Origin: Mageeibacillus indolicus UPII9-5
GTDB taxonomy: Bacteria; Bacillota; Clostridia; Saccharofermentanales; Fastidiosipilaceae
NCBI RefSeq assembly: GCF_000025225.2
Contig: NC_013895.2
Location: forward strand, 744,001 to 808,000
Length of the DNA stretch: 64,000 nucleotides
Direction of reading: 5' to 3'
Translations under genes and position numbers: made by a program
The notes under the pieces: model-generated
Seen by the model: only the letters and a program-made list of their open reading frames with translations
The model's database searches: none
What the model was told of the DNA's origin: nothing
In this document: positions 15,923 to 24,066 of the stretch, piece after piece
How positions within the stretch are numbered: the stretch's first letter is position 1
Layout of the letters: each line of letters opens with the position of its first letter

Positions 15923-16745
15923 TTTAATCATATCATATCGCAAACTGAGGCATAATCGCCTCTTATTCGCCGGGATTATTTTACTTGCATTGTTAATTGC
16001 TCCCGTGGTGGTGGTGCTAGTTTATCAGCCCTATTCTCCTACGGCGATTGACATTGCCAGACGCTTCCAGTTGCCGTCTTGGCAACATTGGTTAGGAACC
16101 GATAATTTAGGAAGAGACATAGCTGTGCGTATCTTTTTCGGTGCCAGATTTTCTTTACTGATAAGCTTTTTATCACTGATAATTGGTGGTAGTATTGGAA
16201 TAGCTTTGGGTGCTTTTTCCGGCTATTATCAAGGGAAAATAGACACTTTTATCAGTAAGTTTACCGAGGTCCAGATGGCTTTCCCTGGTGTATTGTTAGC
16301 ACTTATGCTGTTGGCAGTTTTCGGTATAGGTACGCTTAATACCGTTGTTGCGTTAAGTTTGATGGCGATACCGCGTTTTACTCGTATAAGCCGGAGTGGA
16401 TTCTTTAAATACCGCGGCTCAGAATTTGTACGGTCGGCTATGGTACGTGGGCTAAGTGATTGGAGAATAATTTGGTGGCATATTTTGCCTAATTTAAGGT
16501 ATGAGTTGCTGGTTACTTTCAGCTTAACTTTGGCTACCACAATCATGAGTGAAGCGGGACTAAGCTATATTGGCCTGGGATTGCAACCTCCTTTGCCGAG
16601 TATGGGCAGAATGCTAAGTGATGCGCAGCAAAATATTTTTGCCGCCCCACACTATATTTTATCGGTAAGCGGATATTTATCTTTGCTGATAATTGGGTTT
16701 ACTCTGCTGGGGGAAGGCTTGCAACAGGTGAATAAGTATGAATGA
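15915..16745 (+). CDS. oppC: Peptide ABC transporter permease, DppC/OppC type
   Basis: The second membrane subunit, 276 residues. The DppC hallmarks are HWLGTDNLGRDIAVRIFFGARFSL after the first helix, the EAA-type coupling loop EFVRSAMVRGLSDWRIIWWHILPN, and the end SEAGLSYIGLGLQPPLPSMGRML. GTG 15915 is the start; the nearby ATG 15919 runs into an immediate stop. The gene overlaps oppB and oppD by eight bases on each side, which fixes it in one operon. Confidence 0.94.
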   Translation: MNDLIISYRKLRHNRLLFAGIILLALLIAPVVVVLVYQPYSPTAIDIARRFQLPSWQHWLGTDNLGRDIAVRIFFGARFSLLISFLSLIIGGSIGIALGAFSGYYQGKIDTFISKFTEVQMAFPGVLLALMLLAVFGIGTLNTVVALSLMAIPRFTRISRSGFFKYRGSEFVRSAMVRGLSDWRIIWWHILPNLRYELLVTFSLTLATTIMSEAGLSYIGLGLQPPLPSMGRMLSDAQQNIFAAPHYILSVSGYLSLLIIGFTLLGEGLQQVNKYE

Positions 16746-17784
16746 TATATCCGTTGGTGCTAAAACGTTTGGCAATCAAGATTGTAAACATGATCCAAGT
16801 TATGAAGTGCTCAAACTGGAGGATTTCGGCATAGATTTTTATTTGCACGGACGAGTACATCCTGCTGTAAGACATCTGAATTTATCTATTCATGCCGGCG
16901 AAATAGTTGGTTTGGTAGGTGAATCTTCGTGCGGTAAAACTGTAACGGCTAAAGCTTGTATCGGATTGTTGCCGGACACTGCTAAGGTAACACGCGGTAA
17001 ACTTCTGATTGACGGTAAGGAAATGTCAACGGCTGATGAGAGAAAGTGGAACAAACTGCGTGGCAAAGACGTGGCCATGATCTTTCAAGATCCTTTAAGT
17101 GCCCTGAATCCGCTGCATAAGATCGGCAAGCAGGTGGCCGAAAATATTAAAGAACGGATGAGCCGTTCTGAGCGTAAAAATCGTACCATGGCTATGTTGA
17201 AGGAAGTGGGATTACCTGATGTCGAATCTATTTATCAGGCTTATCCGTTTCAACTTTCTGGTGGAATGCGGCAAAGAGTGGTTATAGCCTTGGCCCTGAT
17301 TAATAACCCGTCTTTATTACTGGCCGATGAACCGACCACGGCCTTGGATGTAACTACTCAAGCTCAGATACTGCAACTGTTATACAGCTTAAGTCATAAG
17401 CATAACACTTCGGTCTTGTTTATTTCACACGACTTAGGCTTGATCAATCAATTTTGCCGACGAGTGTATGTTATGTATTCAGGTGTTATTGTTGAAGATG
17501 GTATGGTTGCTAGCGTTTTGCAAAAGCCGTTGCATCCATATACGAAAGCGATGCTGGCTTCACTTCCGACTATTGCTAAACGTCACGTTGATTTGCCGAC
17601 TATTCCGGGCATGATGCTGCCACTAGAAGAACGCGCTACACAGTTATGTCCTTTTGTCAATCGCTGTCTTGTGGCCGAGTCTGTTTGTTCCTCTGTTTAT
17701 CCGCATTATCATCAGGCACCTAGTACGGATAATTCGGGTGATATCCATCGTTATTTATGTCATATTCAAGGGGGAAAACCATGA
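16738..17784 (+). CDS. oppD: Peptide ABC transporter ATP-binding protein, OppD type
   Basis: One of the two ATPases powering uptake. The Walker A motif is GESSCGKT (the family usually has GESGSGKS). The Q-loop is MIFQDPLSALNPL, the ABC signature LSGGMRQR, Walker B LLLADEPTTALD and the switch histidine LFISHDLG. The C-terminal oligopeptide region carries CPFVNRCLVAESVC, with the spaced cysteines that hold an iron-sulfur cluster in many OppD/DppD proteins. There is an N-terminal extension of about 20 residues before the ABC domain. Length 348. ATG 16738. Confidence 0.95.
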   Translation: MNDISVGAKTFGNQDCKHDPSYEVLKLEDFGIDFYLHGRVHPAVRHLNLSIHAGEIVGLVGESSCGKTVTAKACIGLLPDTAKVTRGKLLIDGKEMSTADERKWNKLRGKDVAMIFQDPLSALNPLHKIGKQVAENIKERMSRSERKNRTMAMLKEVGLPDVESIYQAYPFQLSGGMRQRVVIALALINNPSLLLADEPTTALDVTTQAQILQLLYSLSHKHNTSVLFISHDLGLINQFCRRVYVMYSGVIVEDGMVASVLQKPLHPYTKAMLASLPTIAKRHVDLPTIPGMMLPLEERATQLCPFVNRCLVAESVCSSVYPHYHQAPSTDNSGDIHRYLCHIQGGKP

Positions 17785-18557
17785 AACCGGCTCTGGAAGT
17801 GCTGCATGTTACGAAGTCATTTTGTCGGCCAAATCGAGGTAACGTAGTTGCTGTCGATGATGTAACCTTAAAAATTGAGGCTGGCACCAGCTGTGGTTTG
17901 GTGGGAGAGTCAGGCTGTGGCAAAAGCACTTTGGCCAATATCATAATGGGGTTGGCCAAACCTGATAAAGGTACGGTTTTTGTTAACGGTTGCCGGGTAC
18001 AGGGCAGCAGGCAGGCTAAACAAAAGCTGCTTTACCGTCAAATACAACTCGTCGCTCAGGACCCTCACGCGGCTTTGAATCCGGTTCGTACCATAGGGTG
18101 GCATTTTCATGAGGTCTTGGTTCACGCCCGTCACATACGTGAACCTGAGCTTTGTGAAAAAGAAATTGAGCGCCTTCTGACTTGTGTAGGATTAAACAAT
18201 ACAATTTTGGGACGTCTGCCGCATCAGCTTTCTGGTGGACAAAAACAGCGCATTTGCATCGGTCTGGCCTTGAGCTTGCAGCCTCAATACCTGATTTGTG
18301 ACGAGGCAGTTTCGTCGCTGGATGTTTCAATTCAGGCACAAATCCTTAACCTTTTGCGGCAGCTGCAACGTGAAATGAACTTGACTTATTTGTTTATTTC
18401 ACATGATTTGAATGTGGTAACTTATTTGTGTGATTATATTTATGTTATGCAGGGAGGCAAAATTGTCGAGGCGGGTTTAACGGAAAAGATTATTAATTCT
18501 CCACGTGAACCATACACTAAAAATTTATTTGCAGCTGCGAGATTGGCTCATCAATGA
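17781..18557 (+). CDS. oppF: Peptide ABC transporter ATP-binding protein, OppF type
   Basis: The second ATPase, 258 residues. Walker A is GESGCGKS, the Q-loop QLVAQDPHAALNPV, the signature LSGGQKQR, Walker B YLICDEAVSSLD and the switch histidine LFISHDLN. The start ATG 17781 forms an ATGA overlap with the stop of oppD and has AAGGGGG upstream. The C terminus stops soon after the REPYTKNLFAAA motif. It lacks the extra domain with the Cys-rich loop usual in OppF, so it is a short form. Last gene of the operon; no terminator is seen before gpmA. Confidence 0.94.
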   Translation: MKPALEVLHVTKSFCRPNRGNVVAVDDVTLKIEAGTSCGLVGESGCGKSTLANIIMGLAKPDKGTVFVNGCRVQGSRQAKQKLLYRQIQLVAQDPHAALNPVRTIGWHFHEVLVHARHIREPELCEKEIERLLTCVGLNNTILGRLPHQLSGGQKQRICIGLALSLQPQYLICDEAVSSLDVSIQAQILNLLRQLQREMNLTYLFISHDLNVVTYLCDYIYVMQGGKIVEAGLTEKIINSPREPYTKNLFAAARLAHQ

Positions 18558-18566
18558 TACAATTCG

Positions 18567-18575
18567 TGATATAAT
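18567..18575 (+). promoter_or_regulatory. Extended -10 promoter element for gpmA
   Basis: TGaTATAAT (18567-18575) is a perfect extended -10 motif, 36 bases before the gpmA ATG. No good -35 is present, which is acceptable for this class. Confidence 0.6.
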
Positions 18576-18610
18576 CAAAGAGAACTAAACCAATATTTTA
18601 GGAGGCTAGT

Positions 18611-19360
18611 ATGTACAAACTGGTATTGATTCGCCATGGCGAGAGTGAGTGGAACAAGCTGAACCTTTTCACGGGATGGACAGATGTTGATCTGTCGCAA
18701 AAAGGCCACGAAGAAGCCATAGAAGGTGGCAGAATTCTTAAGGAAGCAGGATATGACTTTGATATTTGCTACACTTCCTACCTCAAACGGGCTATTCATA
18801 CATTGAACCATGTCTTAGAGAGCATGGATCGTGAGTGGTTGCCGGTTGTGAAATCATGGAAATTAAACGAACGTCATTACGGCGCTCTACAAGGCCTAAA
18901 CAAAGCTGAAACGGCCGCCAAGTTCGGTGAAGCACAAGTTAAGATTTGGCGTCGGTCATTCAACATTACTCCTCCGGCGCTGGATGAAAATGATGAACGT
19001 TCACCGCGCTTACAGGAGCAATATCGTGATGAGCCGGATAAAAGTGTTTTGCCGTTGACAGAATCACTCGAAACAACTATTGCTCGTGCAGTGCCCTATT
19101 TTAATGAAGAAATTAAACCGCAAATTTTAGCTGGTAAGCGAGTCGTAATTGTTGCCCACGGCAATTCTTTGCGTGCTTTGGTAAAGTATTTTGAAAACAT
19201 GGATGATGATTCTATTATCGGTGTTAACATTCCTACGGGTGTACCGCTGGTTTATGAGTTCGATGATGGGTTTAAATTTGTGAAAAAGTACTATTTAGGT
19301 GATCAAGCTGCTATAGCAGCCAAAATGGCCTCGGTAGCTAATCAAGGCAAGGCTAAATAG
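18611..19360 (+). CDS. gpmA: 2,3-bisphosphoglycerate-dependent phosphoglycerate mutase
   Basis: A glycolytic enzyme converting 3-phosphoglycerate to 2-phosphoglycerate through a phospho-histidine. The signature [10 protein letters not shown] places the catalytic His at residue 9. [26 protein letters not shown] and the [12 protein letters not shown] loop follow, and the second histidine is in [16 protein letters not shown]. The 249 residues are normal for the tetrameric or dimeric cofactor-dependent enzyme. AGGAGG (18600-18605) precedes the ATG. It has its own promoter and terminator and so is a single-gene unit. Confidence 0.97.
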   Translation: MYKLVLIRHGESEWNKLNLFTGWTDVDLSQKGHEEAIEGGRILKEAGYDFDICYTSYLKRAIHTLNHVLESMDREWLPVVKSWKLNERHYGALQGLNKAETAAKFGEAQVKIWRRSFNITPPALDENDERSPRLQEQYRDEPDKSVLPLTESLETTIARAVPYFNEEIKPQILAGKRVVIVAHGNSLRALVKYFENMDDDSIIGVNIPTGVPLVYEFDDGFKFVKKYYLGDQAAIAAKMASVANQGKAK

Positions 19361-19443
19361 TTACCACAGGGCTGATCTGCAGATCGAATGGAGCATTCAA
19401 TCGCAGTCGTTTGAAACTTGCCCTACGGAATTGAGAAAAACTG

Positions 19444-19478
19444 ATCGGCATGGTCATTTGTGGCCATGTCGATTTTTT
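19444..19478 (+). terminator. Intrinsic terminator of gpmA
   Basis: A stem of up to 13 pairs (19444-19456 with 19461-19473, with G-T pairs) around the loop TTTG is followed by six T residues. Confidence 0.88.
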
Positions 19479-19525
19479 ATGAGCATTTTAGAGCTTTTTA
19501 TAGCTTTAACCAATATTATGTGAGC

Positions 19526-19554
19526 TTGACAATTGTCAAATTTATGGTTACTAT
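19526..19554 (+). promoter_or_regulatory. padR promoter with a 14-bp perfect palindrome over the -35 box
   Basis: TTGACA (19526-19531) and TACTAT (19549-19554) are separated by 17 bases. The -35 box is the left end of TTGACAATTGTCAA (19526-19539), a perfect 14-base palindrome. It is well placed as an operator where PadR would block RNA polymerase. The region from here to the gene is very A+T rich and also contains the palindrome ATGCATGCAT (19594-19603). Confidence 0.6.
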
Positions 19555-19630
19555 ATAAATGAATTTTATATATAAAAATTCTATACATAAAAAATGCATG
19601 CATAAAAAATATATATAAGGAGGCTTGTGC

Positions 19631-19951
19631 TTGTATTATAGTGTTTCAGCCCAACTGATTGAATGTATGATTTTGGCCGTTTTGCAAAAGGAAGACTCTT
19701 ATGGCTATGATATCAGCCGTCCCGTGAAACGAGTGGCCAATATTAACGAATCTACGCTTTATCCTATTTTGAAACGTTTGGAGGGCGGCGGCTTTTTGTC
19801 AACCTATGAAAAAGAAATTCAAGGAAGGCGCCGTAAATATTATCATTTGACGACATCCGGCGAAGCAAGATTGAAATTTTTGCGTGATGAATGGATAAAT
19901 TATCGAGATTTGCTGAATATTGTAATAATGGAGGGTAAAAAAGATGAATAG
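19631..19951 (+). CDS. PadR-family transcriptional repressor
   Basis: A small winged-helix regulator of about 106 residues. The PadR features are the early helix SAQLIECMILAVLQKEDSYGYDIS, then NESTLYPILKRLEGGGFLSTYEKE and the wing RRRKYYHLTTSGEARL. The protein has no obvious effector domain beyond the C-terminal dimer helix. TTG 19631 is preferred because AAGGAGG (19617-19623) is seven bases upstream; TTG 19625 would be only one base away. It overlaps the HAAS-domain gene by eight bases. PadR proteins of this arrangement usually repress their own operon. Confidence 0.9.
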   Translation: MYYSVSAQLIECMILAVLQKEDSYGYDISRPVKRVANINESTLYPILKRLEGGGFLSTYEKEIQGRRRKYYHLTTSGEARLKFLRDEWINYRDLLNIVIMEGKKDE

Positions 19952-20612
19952 GCAAGAATATATGGCTGAATTAGCCAAATATTTAAGGAAACTCCCGGCG
20001 GATGACTATCAGGACGCGCTCAACTATTTTGAGGAGGGTTTTGATGCGGTTGGCCCGGAAGGGGAGGCTGAGCGGATTAGAGAGTTGGGTGAGCCGCGCG
20101 ATGCAGCTTGGGACATTTTGAGCAAGTTGCTCAAGGAAGACCTTGACGCCCATGAGCAAAGCAATGAGCAAAGCAATGAGCAAACCATTAACCATAATAT
20201 GGCTGGGGAAGCAAATTACTCCACCAAAAATTTGAAGAAAAACAAAAAATTAAAATGGATTTTGATAGCCCTTCTTTGCATAATGGCTGCACCTGTAGGT
20301 ATCCCGGTGGTGATTATGTTTTTTAGTATATTGTTGGTAGCGGTCATTCTTTTCTTTACTTTTTTTCTGCTTTTACTTAGTCTTGGTGTAGCATTATTTG
20401 CCGTAACTGGTAAGCTCTTTTGGTATGGCTTACTGTCGATCGGCAGTGCTACTGTTCCGGAAATACTTCTAATTGTAGGCTTGGGTCTTTGCGGTTTAGG
20501 CTTGGCGATTTTACTGGTTAATTTACTGTTTAAATTTTGTCGTTGGTCAGTATATAGGTTAAAAAGATTTTGTATTAATTTTATGAGTAAAGTGAGGAGA
20601 AAAATACTATGA
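19944..20612 (+). CDS. HAAS-domain (DUF1700) membrane protein
   Basis: A 222-residue protein. The N-terminal ~65 residues (MNRQEYMAELAKYLRKLPADDYQDALNYFEEGFD) are a HAAS domain, which is often found next to PadR regulators. A linker with EQSNEQSNEQT follows, then three hydrophobic helices (about residues 107-185) and a basic end. It is probably a sensor or signalling partner in the membrane. It overlaps padR by eight bases and ends in an ATGA overlap with the next gene. Exact function is unknown. Confidence 0.85.
   Translation: MNRQEYMAELAKYLRKLPADDYQDALNYFEEGFDAVGPEGEAERIRELGEPRDAAWDILSKLLKEDLDAHEQSNEQSNEQTINHNMAGEANYSTKNLKKNKKLKWILIALLCIMAAPVGIPVVIMFFSILLVAVILFFTFFLLLLSLGVALFAVTGKLFWYGLLSIGSATVPEILLIVGLGLCGLGLAILLVNLLFKFCRWSVYRLKRFCINFMSKVRRKIL
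20154..20184 (+). repeat. 12-bp in-frame tandem repeat in the HAAS-protein linker
   Basis: GAGCAAAGCAAT occurs twice (20154-20165, 20166-20177) and starts a third time (20178-20184). It encodes EQSN repeats in the linker, so its length can vary in steps of four residues without breaking the frame. Confidence 0.85.
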
Positions 20613-21472
20613 ACCGATTGAAAAAATTAAATGTTGCGGTTATAGCCTCGATTTTGGTGGCTTGCGGTTTGACCTTAGCCTTTATCGGTATTTTTAACGG
20701 GGGTCTTACTTTGCTTCGTAATATTTATATCCCTAGAATATTGGATATAAATATTGGACCTGACAAGAAACAGTTTGAAATGACAGTTGGAGTAGTGGAG
20801 CCGTTTACAACTGAGTTAGAGCCATATTCTGAATTGAAGATAGATTCTGATTTCTCCACAGTTGAGCTCAGGCCTTCTGCTGATGCGAAATTTCGCTTGA
20901 CATATGATGGTAAAAAAGATTTTTTACACTATAAATTAACTGGGAAAATGTTGGAAGTGTCTGAAGTTACTGATGAAACACATATTAGACCGTTTTACCA
21001 TAGGCGTAGGAAGGGCAGTATGCTCATTTTGGAAATACCGCAAGGCTATTTGGACAAAATTGATTTGCATGTGGATTTAGGCAAATTAATGATTAATAAT
21101 ATTAAAACTAATTGTTTAATCGCTTCTGCCGCTATGGGTGAGATAACTTTTAAAAATTTAGAGGTTAATGATTCCATGGATGTGGATGTAAACTTGGGTA
21201 AAATTTCTGGAAGCATGGTTCGGGCGGTTGATAAAGTTTATGATATAAAGAGTAACGCTGATTTGGGGAAAATTTATGTCGACAAAGCGTTTATAAACGC
21301 AACTACTGAAAATACAGGTTCTGCCGCTGCAGCGGTTGATTCGTCGAAGGGTGAGGGAAAAGTCGAAGACATGTTTTCGTCGAAAGGGAAAATGGTACGG
21401 ATTAAATTGAGCGCGAATTTGGGTAGTATAAATGTTGAAGCCGTCTATAAAAAACCGGAGCAGCCAAATTAA
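20609..21472 (+). CDS. DUF4097-family membrane-anchored beta-strand protein
   Basis: A 287-residue protein with one N-terminal membrane helix (VAVIASILVACGLTLAFIGIF) and a repetitive beta-rich domain. Its motifs recur: LDKIDLHVDLGKLMINNIKTN, LIASAAMGEITFKNLEV, MDVDVNLGKISG and SNADLGKIYV. That parallel beta pattern is the DUF4097 (putative adhesin) family. Such proteins accompany PadR/HAAS genes in many Firmicutes and in some cases respond to envelope stress. The start overlaps the previous stop (ATGA at 20609). Last gene of the operon; no convincing terminator follows. Confidence 0.83.
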   Translation: MNRLKKLNVAVIASILVACGLTLAFIGIFNGGLTLLRNIYIPRILDINIGPDKKQFEMTVGVVEPFTTELEPYSELKIDSDFSTVELRPSADAKFRLTYDGKKDFLHYKLTGKMLEVSEVTDETHIRPFYHRRRKGSMLILEIPQGYLDKIDLHVDLGKLMINNIKTNCLIASAAMGEITFKNLEVNDSMDVDVNLGKISGSMVRAVDKVYDIKSNADLGKIYVDKAFINATTENTGSAAAAVDSSKGEGKVEDMFSSKGKMVRIKLSANLGSINVEAVYKKPEQPN

Positions 21473-21524
21473 TGGCAGCTCCAGTTAAGTGAGATCTCGT
21501 GTTCTTATTCAATAACGACTCCAA

Positions 21525-21542
21525 CCTTAGCCTTAGCCTTAG
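21525..21542. repeat. CCTTAG hexamer, three perfect tandem copies
   Basis: CCTTAG is repeated at 21525-21530, 21531-21536 and 21537-21542. Related CTTAG/CTAAG elements continue to 21566. It lies between two convergent genes, just past the stop of the symporter. Short inverted repeats of CTTAG with CTAAG could form weak hairpins, but there is no T tract. Confidence 0.7.
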
Positions 21543-21560
21543 TCTAGCTTAATTCTTAGC

Positions 21561-22766
21561 CTAAGCTTCCGGCGTAATTTTGAGCGGAGGATTTCCGTTC
21601 TGTCCCGGAACTTTCTTCATAAATCCAGTAACCATAAGAGCAATAGCGCCGTCGGTTGTTACGTTGCAGGCGGTCCCAAAGCTATCCTGTAAGGCAAAAA
21701 TTGACAGCATGAGAGCGGTGCCGGCGTCATCAAACCCTAAAACTGAGGTTATTAAGCCTAGTGAAGCAACGACTGTCCCGCCGGGAACGCCTGGGGCAGC
21801 TACCGCGAAAATGCCAAGTAAGAGGCAGAAAGTGACCATTGAAACCAGAGAAGGCATTTGTCCGTAGAGAATTTTCGATACTGTCATAACAAAAAAAGTT
21901 TCTGTCAGTACTGAACCGCAAAGGTGGGTGTTGGAGCAGAGCGGAATAGCGAAGTCGCGTATTTTTGGATCCAACGTAGGGGCTTTGCTTGCACATTGCA
22001 GGGCTACCGACAAAGTGGCTGCTGAGCTCATCGTACCGACGGCGGTCATATAGGCTGGAAAATAATTTCTCACTACCTTGAGTGGGTTGGTACGTGAAAT
22101 ACCACCGGCCAAGCTGTACATAAAGGTCATCCAAATAAAGTGACCGATCATGACTATAATGATGACTTTTATAAAGACGGGGAAATTATTAATAATATTG
22201 CCCTCGTAGGTTAATGTCGCAAATGTACTTAAAATGAAAATAGGCAAAATGCGCACAACGAATTTTTCGACTATGAAAAGGACAATCTGATTTAATTCAC
22301 GGAAAAATTTGCTAAAAGCCGGTGCTTCGGTTTTCAGTGCGGCAATGCCGAACATGATCGAGGAGACTAGAGCCGTGATTACCGGTATGATCGGGTTGAT
22401 GTCCAGTTTGAACACTGCCGGGGGCAGGGCGGTAGTGTTACTAAGGTCGGAAATAATATTCAAATGCGGTATGATCGAATAGCCGGCAAAAGTCGATAAG
22501 AAAGCGGCGCCGATCGAGGAAAGGTAGCAGATAATCAGGGTTAAGGTCAGTACCTTACCGGCATTTTCTTTGAGAGAAATAATAGCGGGGGTAACAAACC
22601 CGAGAATGATCAAAGGTACGCAAAAGTTAATCAGCTGACTGAGAATACCTTTGACGGCATTGACCACGCTTATCACCGGAGCATTGGCTAATTTGCCCAG
22701 TAATACGCCTAAAATGATGGCAATAATAAGTTGAAAAATTAATTTTTCAAAAAGTTTTTTGAACAT
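21561..22766 (-). CDS. Dicarboxylate/amino-acid:cation symporter (DAACS family)
   Basis: A 401-residue transporter of the glutamate/aspartate/serine symporter fold, taking up an anionic or neutral amino acid or dicarboxylate with Na+ or H+. Family marks are the first helix LIFQLIIAIILGVLLG, the serine-rich hairpin YMTAVGTMSSAATLSVALQC, and the second hairpin with VAAPGVPGGTVVASLGL. The last substrate helix QDSFGTACNVTTDGAIAL matches the N-x-x-x-D site. About eight hydrophobic stretches are present. GGAGG precedes the ATG on the minus strand. Substrate choice cannot be read from the sequence. It stands alone. Confidence 0.93.
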   Translation of the reverse strand: MFKKLFEKLIFQLIIAIILGVLLGKLANAPVISVVNAVKGILSQLINFCVPLIILGFVTPAIISLKENAGKVLTLTLIICYLSSIGAAFLSTFAGYSIIPHLNIISDLSNTTALPPAVFKLDINPIIPVITALVSSIMFGIAALKTEAPAFSKFFRELNQIVLFIVEKFVVRILPIFILSTFATLTYEGNIINNFPVFIKVIIIVMIGHFIWMTFMYSLAGGISRTNPLKVVRNYFPAYMTAVGTMSSAATLSVALQCASKAPTLDPKIRDFAIPLCSNTHLCGSVLTETFFVMTVSKILYGQMPSLVSMVTFCLLLGIFAVAAPGVPGGTVVASLGLITSVLGFDDAGTALMLSIFALQDSFGTACNVTTDGAIALMVTGFMKKVPGQNGNPPLKITPEA

Positions 22767-22881
22767 AAGTCCCTCCGGAAATTTTGATTTTTTGAATTAT
22801 ACCTTGAAATTCAAATGTAGCCCTAAAAATACCTAATTTACGACTTCCTATATAATAATATGCTATAAAAATTGACTAATT

Positions 22882-24066
22882 TCAAGAAGCTTTAAGTGAT
22901 ATTGCATAATTTAAGCAAATATTGCCCAGATCTGCTAAAAAATCGGTGATGTTTTTTTCATCCGAATTCCCTGCTTGGAGATAAACACTCATAATAAATG
23001 GATTTTTGGCACCGATATATGCTACTTCGGAATAAGTGGAGTTATAGTAGCCGTATTTGTGGCAGAATTCGAAATTGTCAGGATAAAGACGGCCTATGAA
23101 GGTTACTGCTTGGCGACTGTTCATTCGGTCACGCAACAGATCGTAGTACTTATTATGCTTCGGATTGGTAATCAGTTGTAACATGACTTTGCTCATGGCG
23201 GCGGCTGTAGCCATATTAACCCCTATGTTGTCAGGCAGACCGTAAGTGTGCTGGATAAGGGGCATGGCTTGATGTCCGGTGTAGGTGTGCAGCCAACGCA
23301 TCAGCATGCGGGCCGCCACATTATCGCTTTCAACAATAAGAAAGTCTAAAAGCTGCTTCAGGCTGTAATGGCCTCCTATAGGCGAATATTGCAACGTGCC
23401 GCTGCCTCCTTCATAGTCATCAGATTCATATGTCAGCACGGTTTGAAGACTGAATTCTCCTTCGGCAATTTGATCAAGCAAGATTAAAGCTAAGGGAAGT
23501 TTTATTGTGCTGGCGGCTGTACGGGCATAATCCGGATTGATTTGTAAACTAAGCTTTTGATCGCTGACACTTTGCCATACCAAGCTTAAGTTGTTTAAAT
23601 TTATATTATATTTATTAGACAACGTCTTAATTTCTTTAGCTAAAGGCGCTATAGTGGCAGCGGAATAAGTTATTTCGTCAGTGGTTGAATTTTGAACGAC
23701 GGGCGCGGGAACGCTCGGCAGCCCTGCTTGGCTTGAGTAAGGATAATTTTCGTACTCCGAAGCAAATTTTTGAGCGGGCTTGCTTTGATCGGGCTTTGAC
23801 CAGTCAGGTAGCTTAAAGTCAGAGGATATGTCGTCAGATAAATTGGCGGCCAAGTCGGCAGGCGGCTTTGAACCGGCTGTGGCAACGTTAATTTGCTTTG
23901 TCGGAACGTGTGCCTTGTCAGCCGAAAAAACGGATTGGAAGTCTTTTCTTTGCCAAATAAGTATGGCGGCAACAATCGCGCAGACCAAGGCCACAGCTAC
24001 GTACAGCAGCCGAAACTTTGTTCGCTCAGTATAAACATTTTTGTAGTGAAATGTTTGCTTGGACAA
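22882..24066 (-). CDS. Membrane-anchored class-A-beta-lactamase-like serine hydrolase
   Basis: A 394-residue protein with an uncleaved N-terminal anchor (LLYVAVALVCAIVAAILIW, residues 20-38), a low-complexity Pro/Ser linker to about 130, and an extracellular domain. The nucleophile motif is S186-T-I-K189 and the second motif S247-D-N249. The third box reads K337-Y-G339 instead of the usual KTG or KSG. EGGSGTLQY with GHYSLKQLLDFLIVESDN resembles many Clostridia and Lactobacillus wall-associated serine hydrolases. Wall-peptide hydrolysis seems more likely than drug resistance. TTG 24066 directly follows the YitT stop, so the two are translationally coupled. Confidence 0.85.
   Translation of the reverse strand: MSKQTFHYKNVYTERTKFRLLYVAVALVCAIVAAILIWQRKDFQSVFSADKAHVPTKQINVATAGSKPPADLAANLSDDISSDFKLPDWSKPDQSKPAQKFASEYENYPYSSQAGLPSVPAPVVQNSTTDEITYSAATIAPLAKEIKTLSNKYNINLNNLSLVWQSVSDQKLSLQINPDYARTAASTIKLPLALILLDQIAEGEFSLQTVLTYESDDYEGGSGTLQYSPIGGHYSLKQLLDFLIVESDNVAARMLMRWLHTYTGHQAMPLIQHTYGLPDNIGVNMATAAAMSKVMLQLITNPKHNKYYDLLRDRMNSRQAVTFIGRLYPDNFEFCHKYGYYNSTYSEVAYIGAKNPFIMSVYLQAGNSDEKNITDFLADLGNICLNYAISLKAS

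Noticed and set aside
18567-18611. gpmA as the sixth gene of the opp operon
   Set aside because: It has its own extended -10 element and terminator, and its function is unrelated; read-through cannot be excluded.
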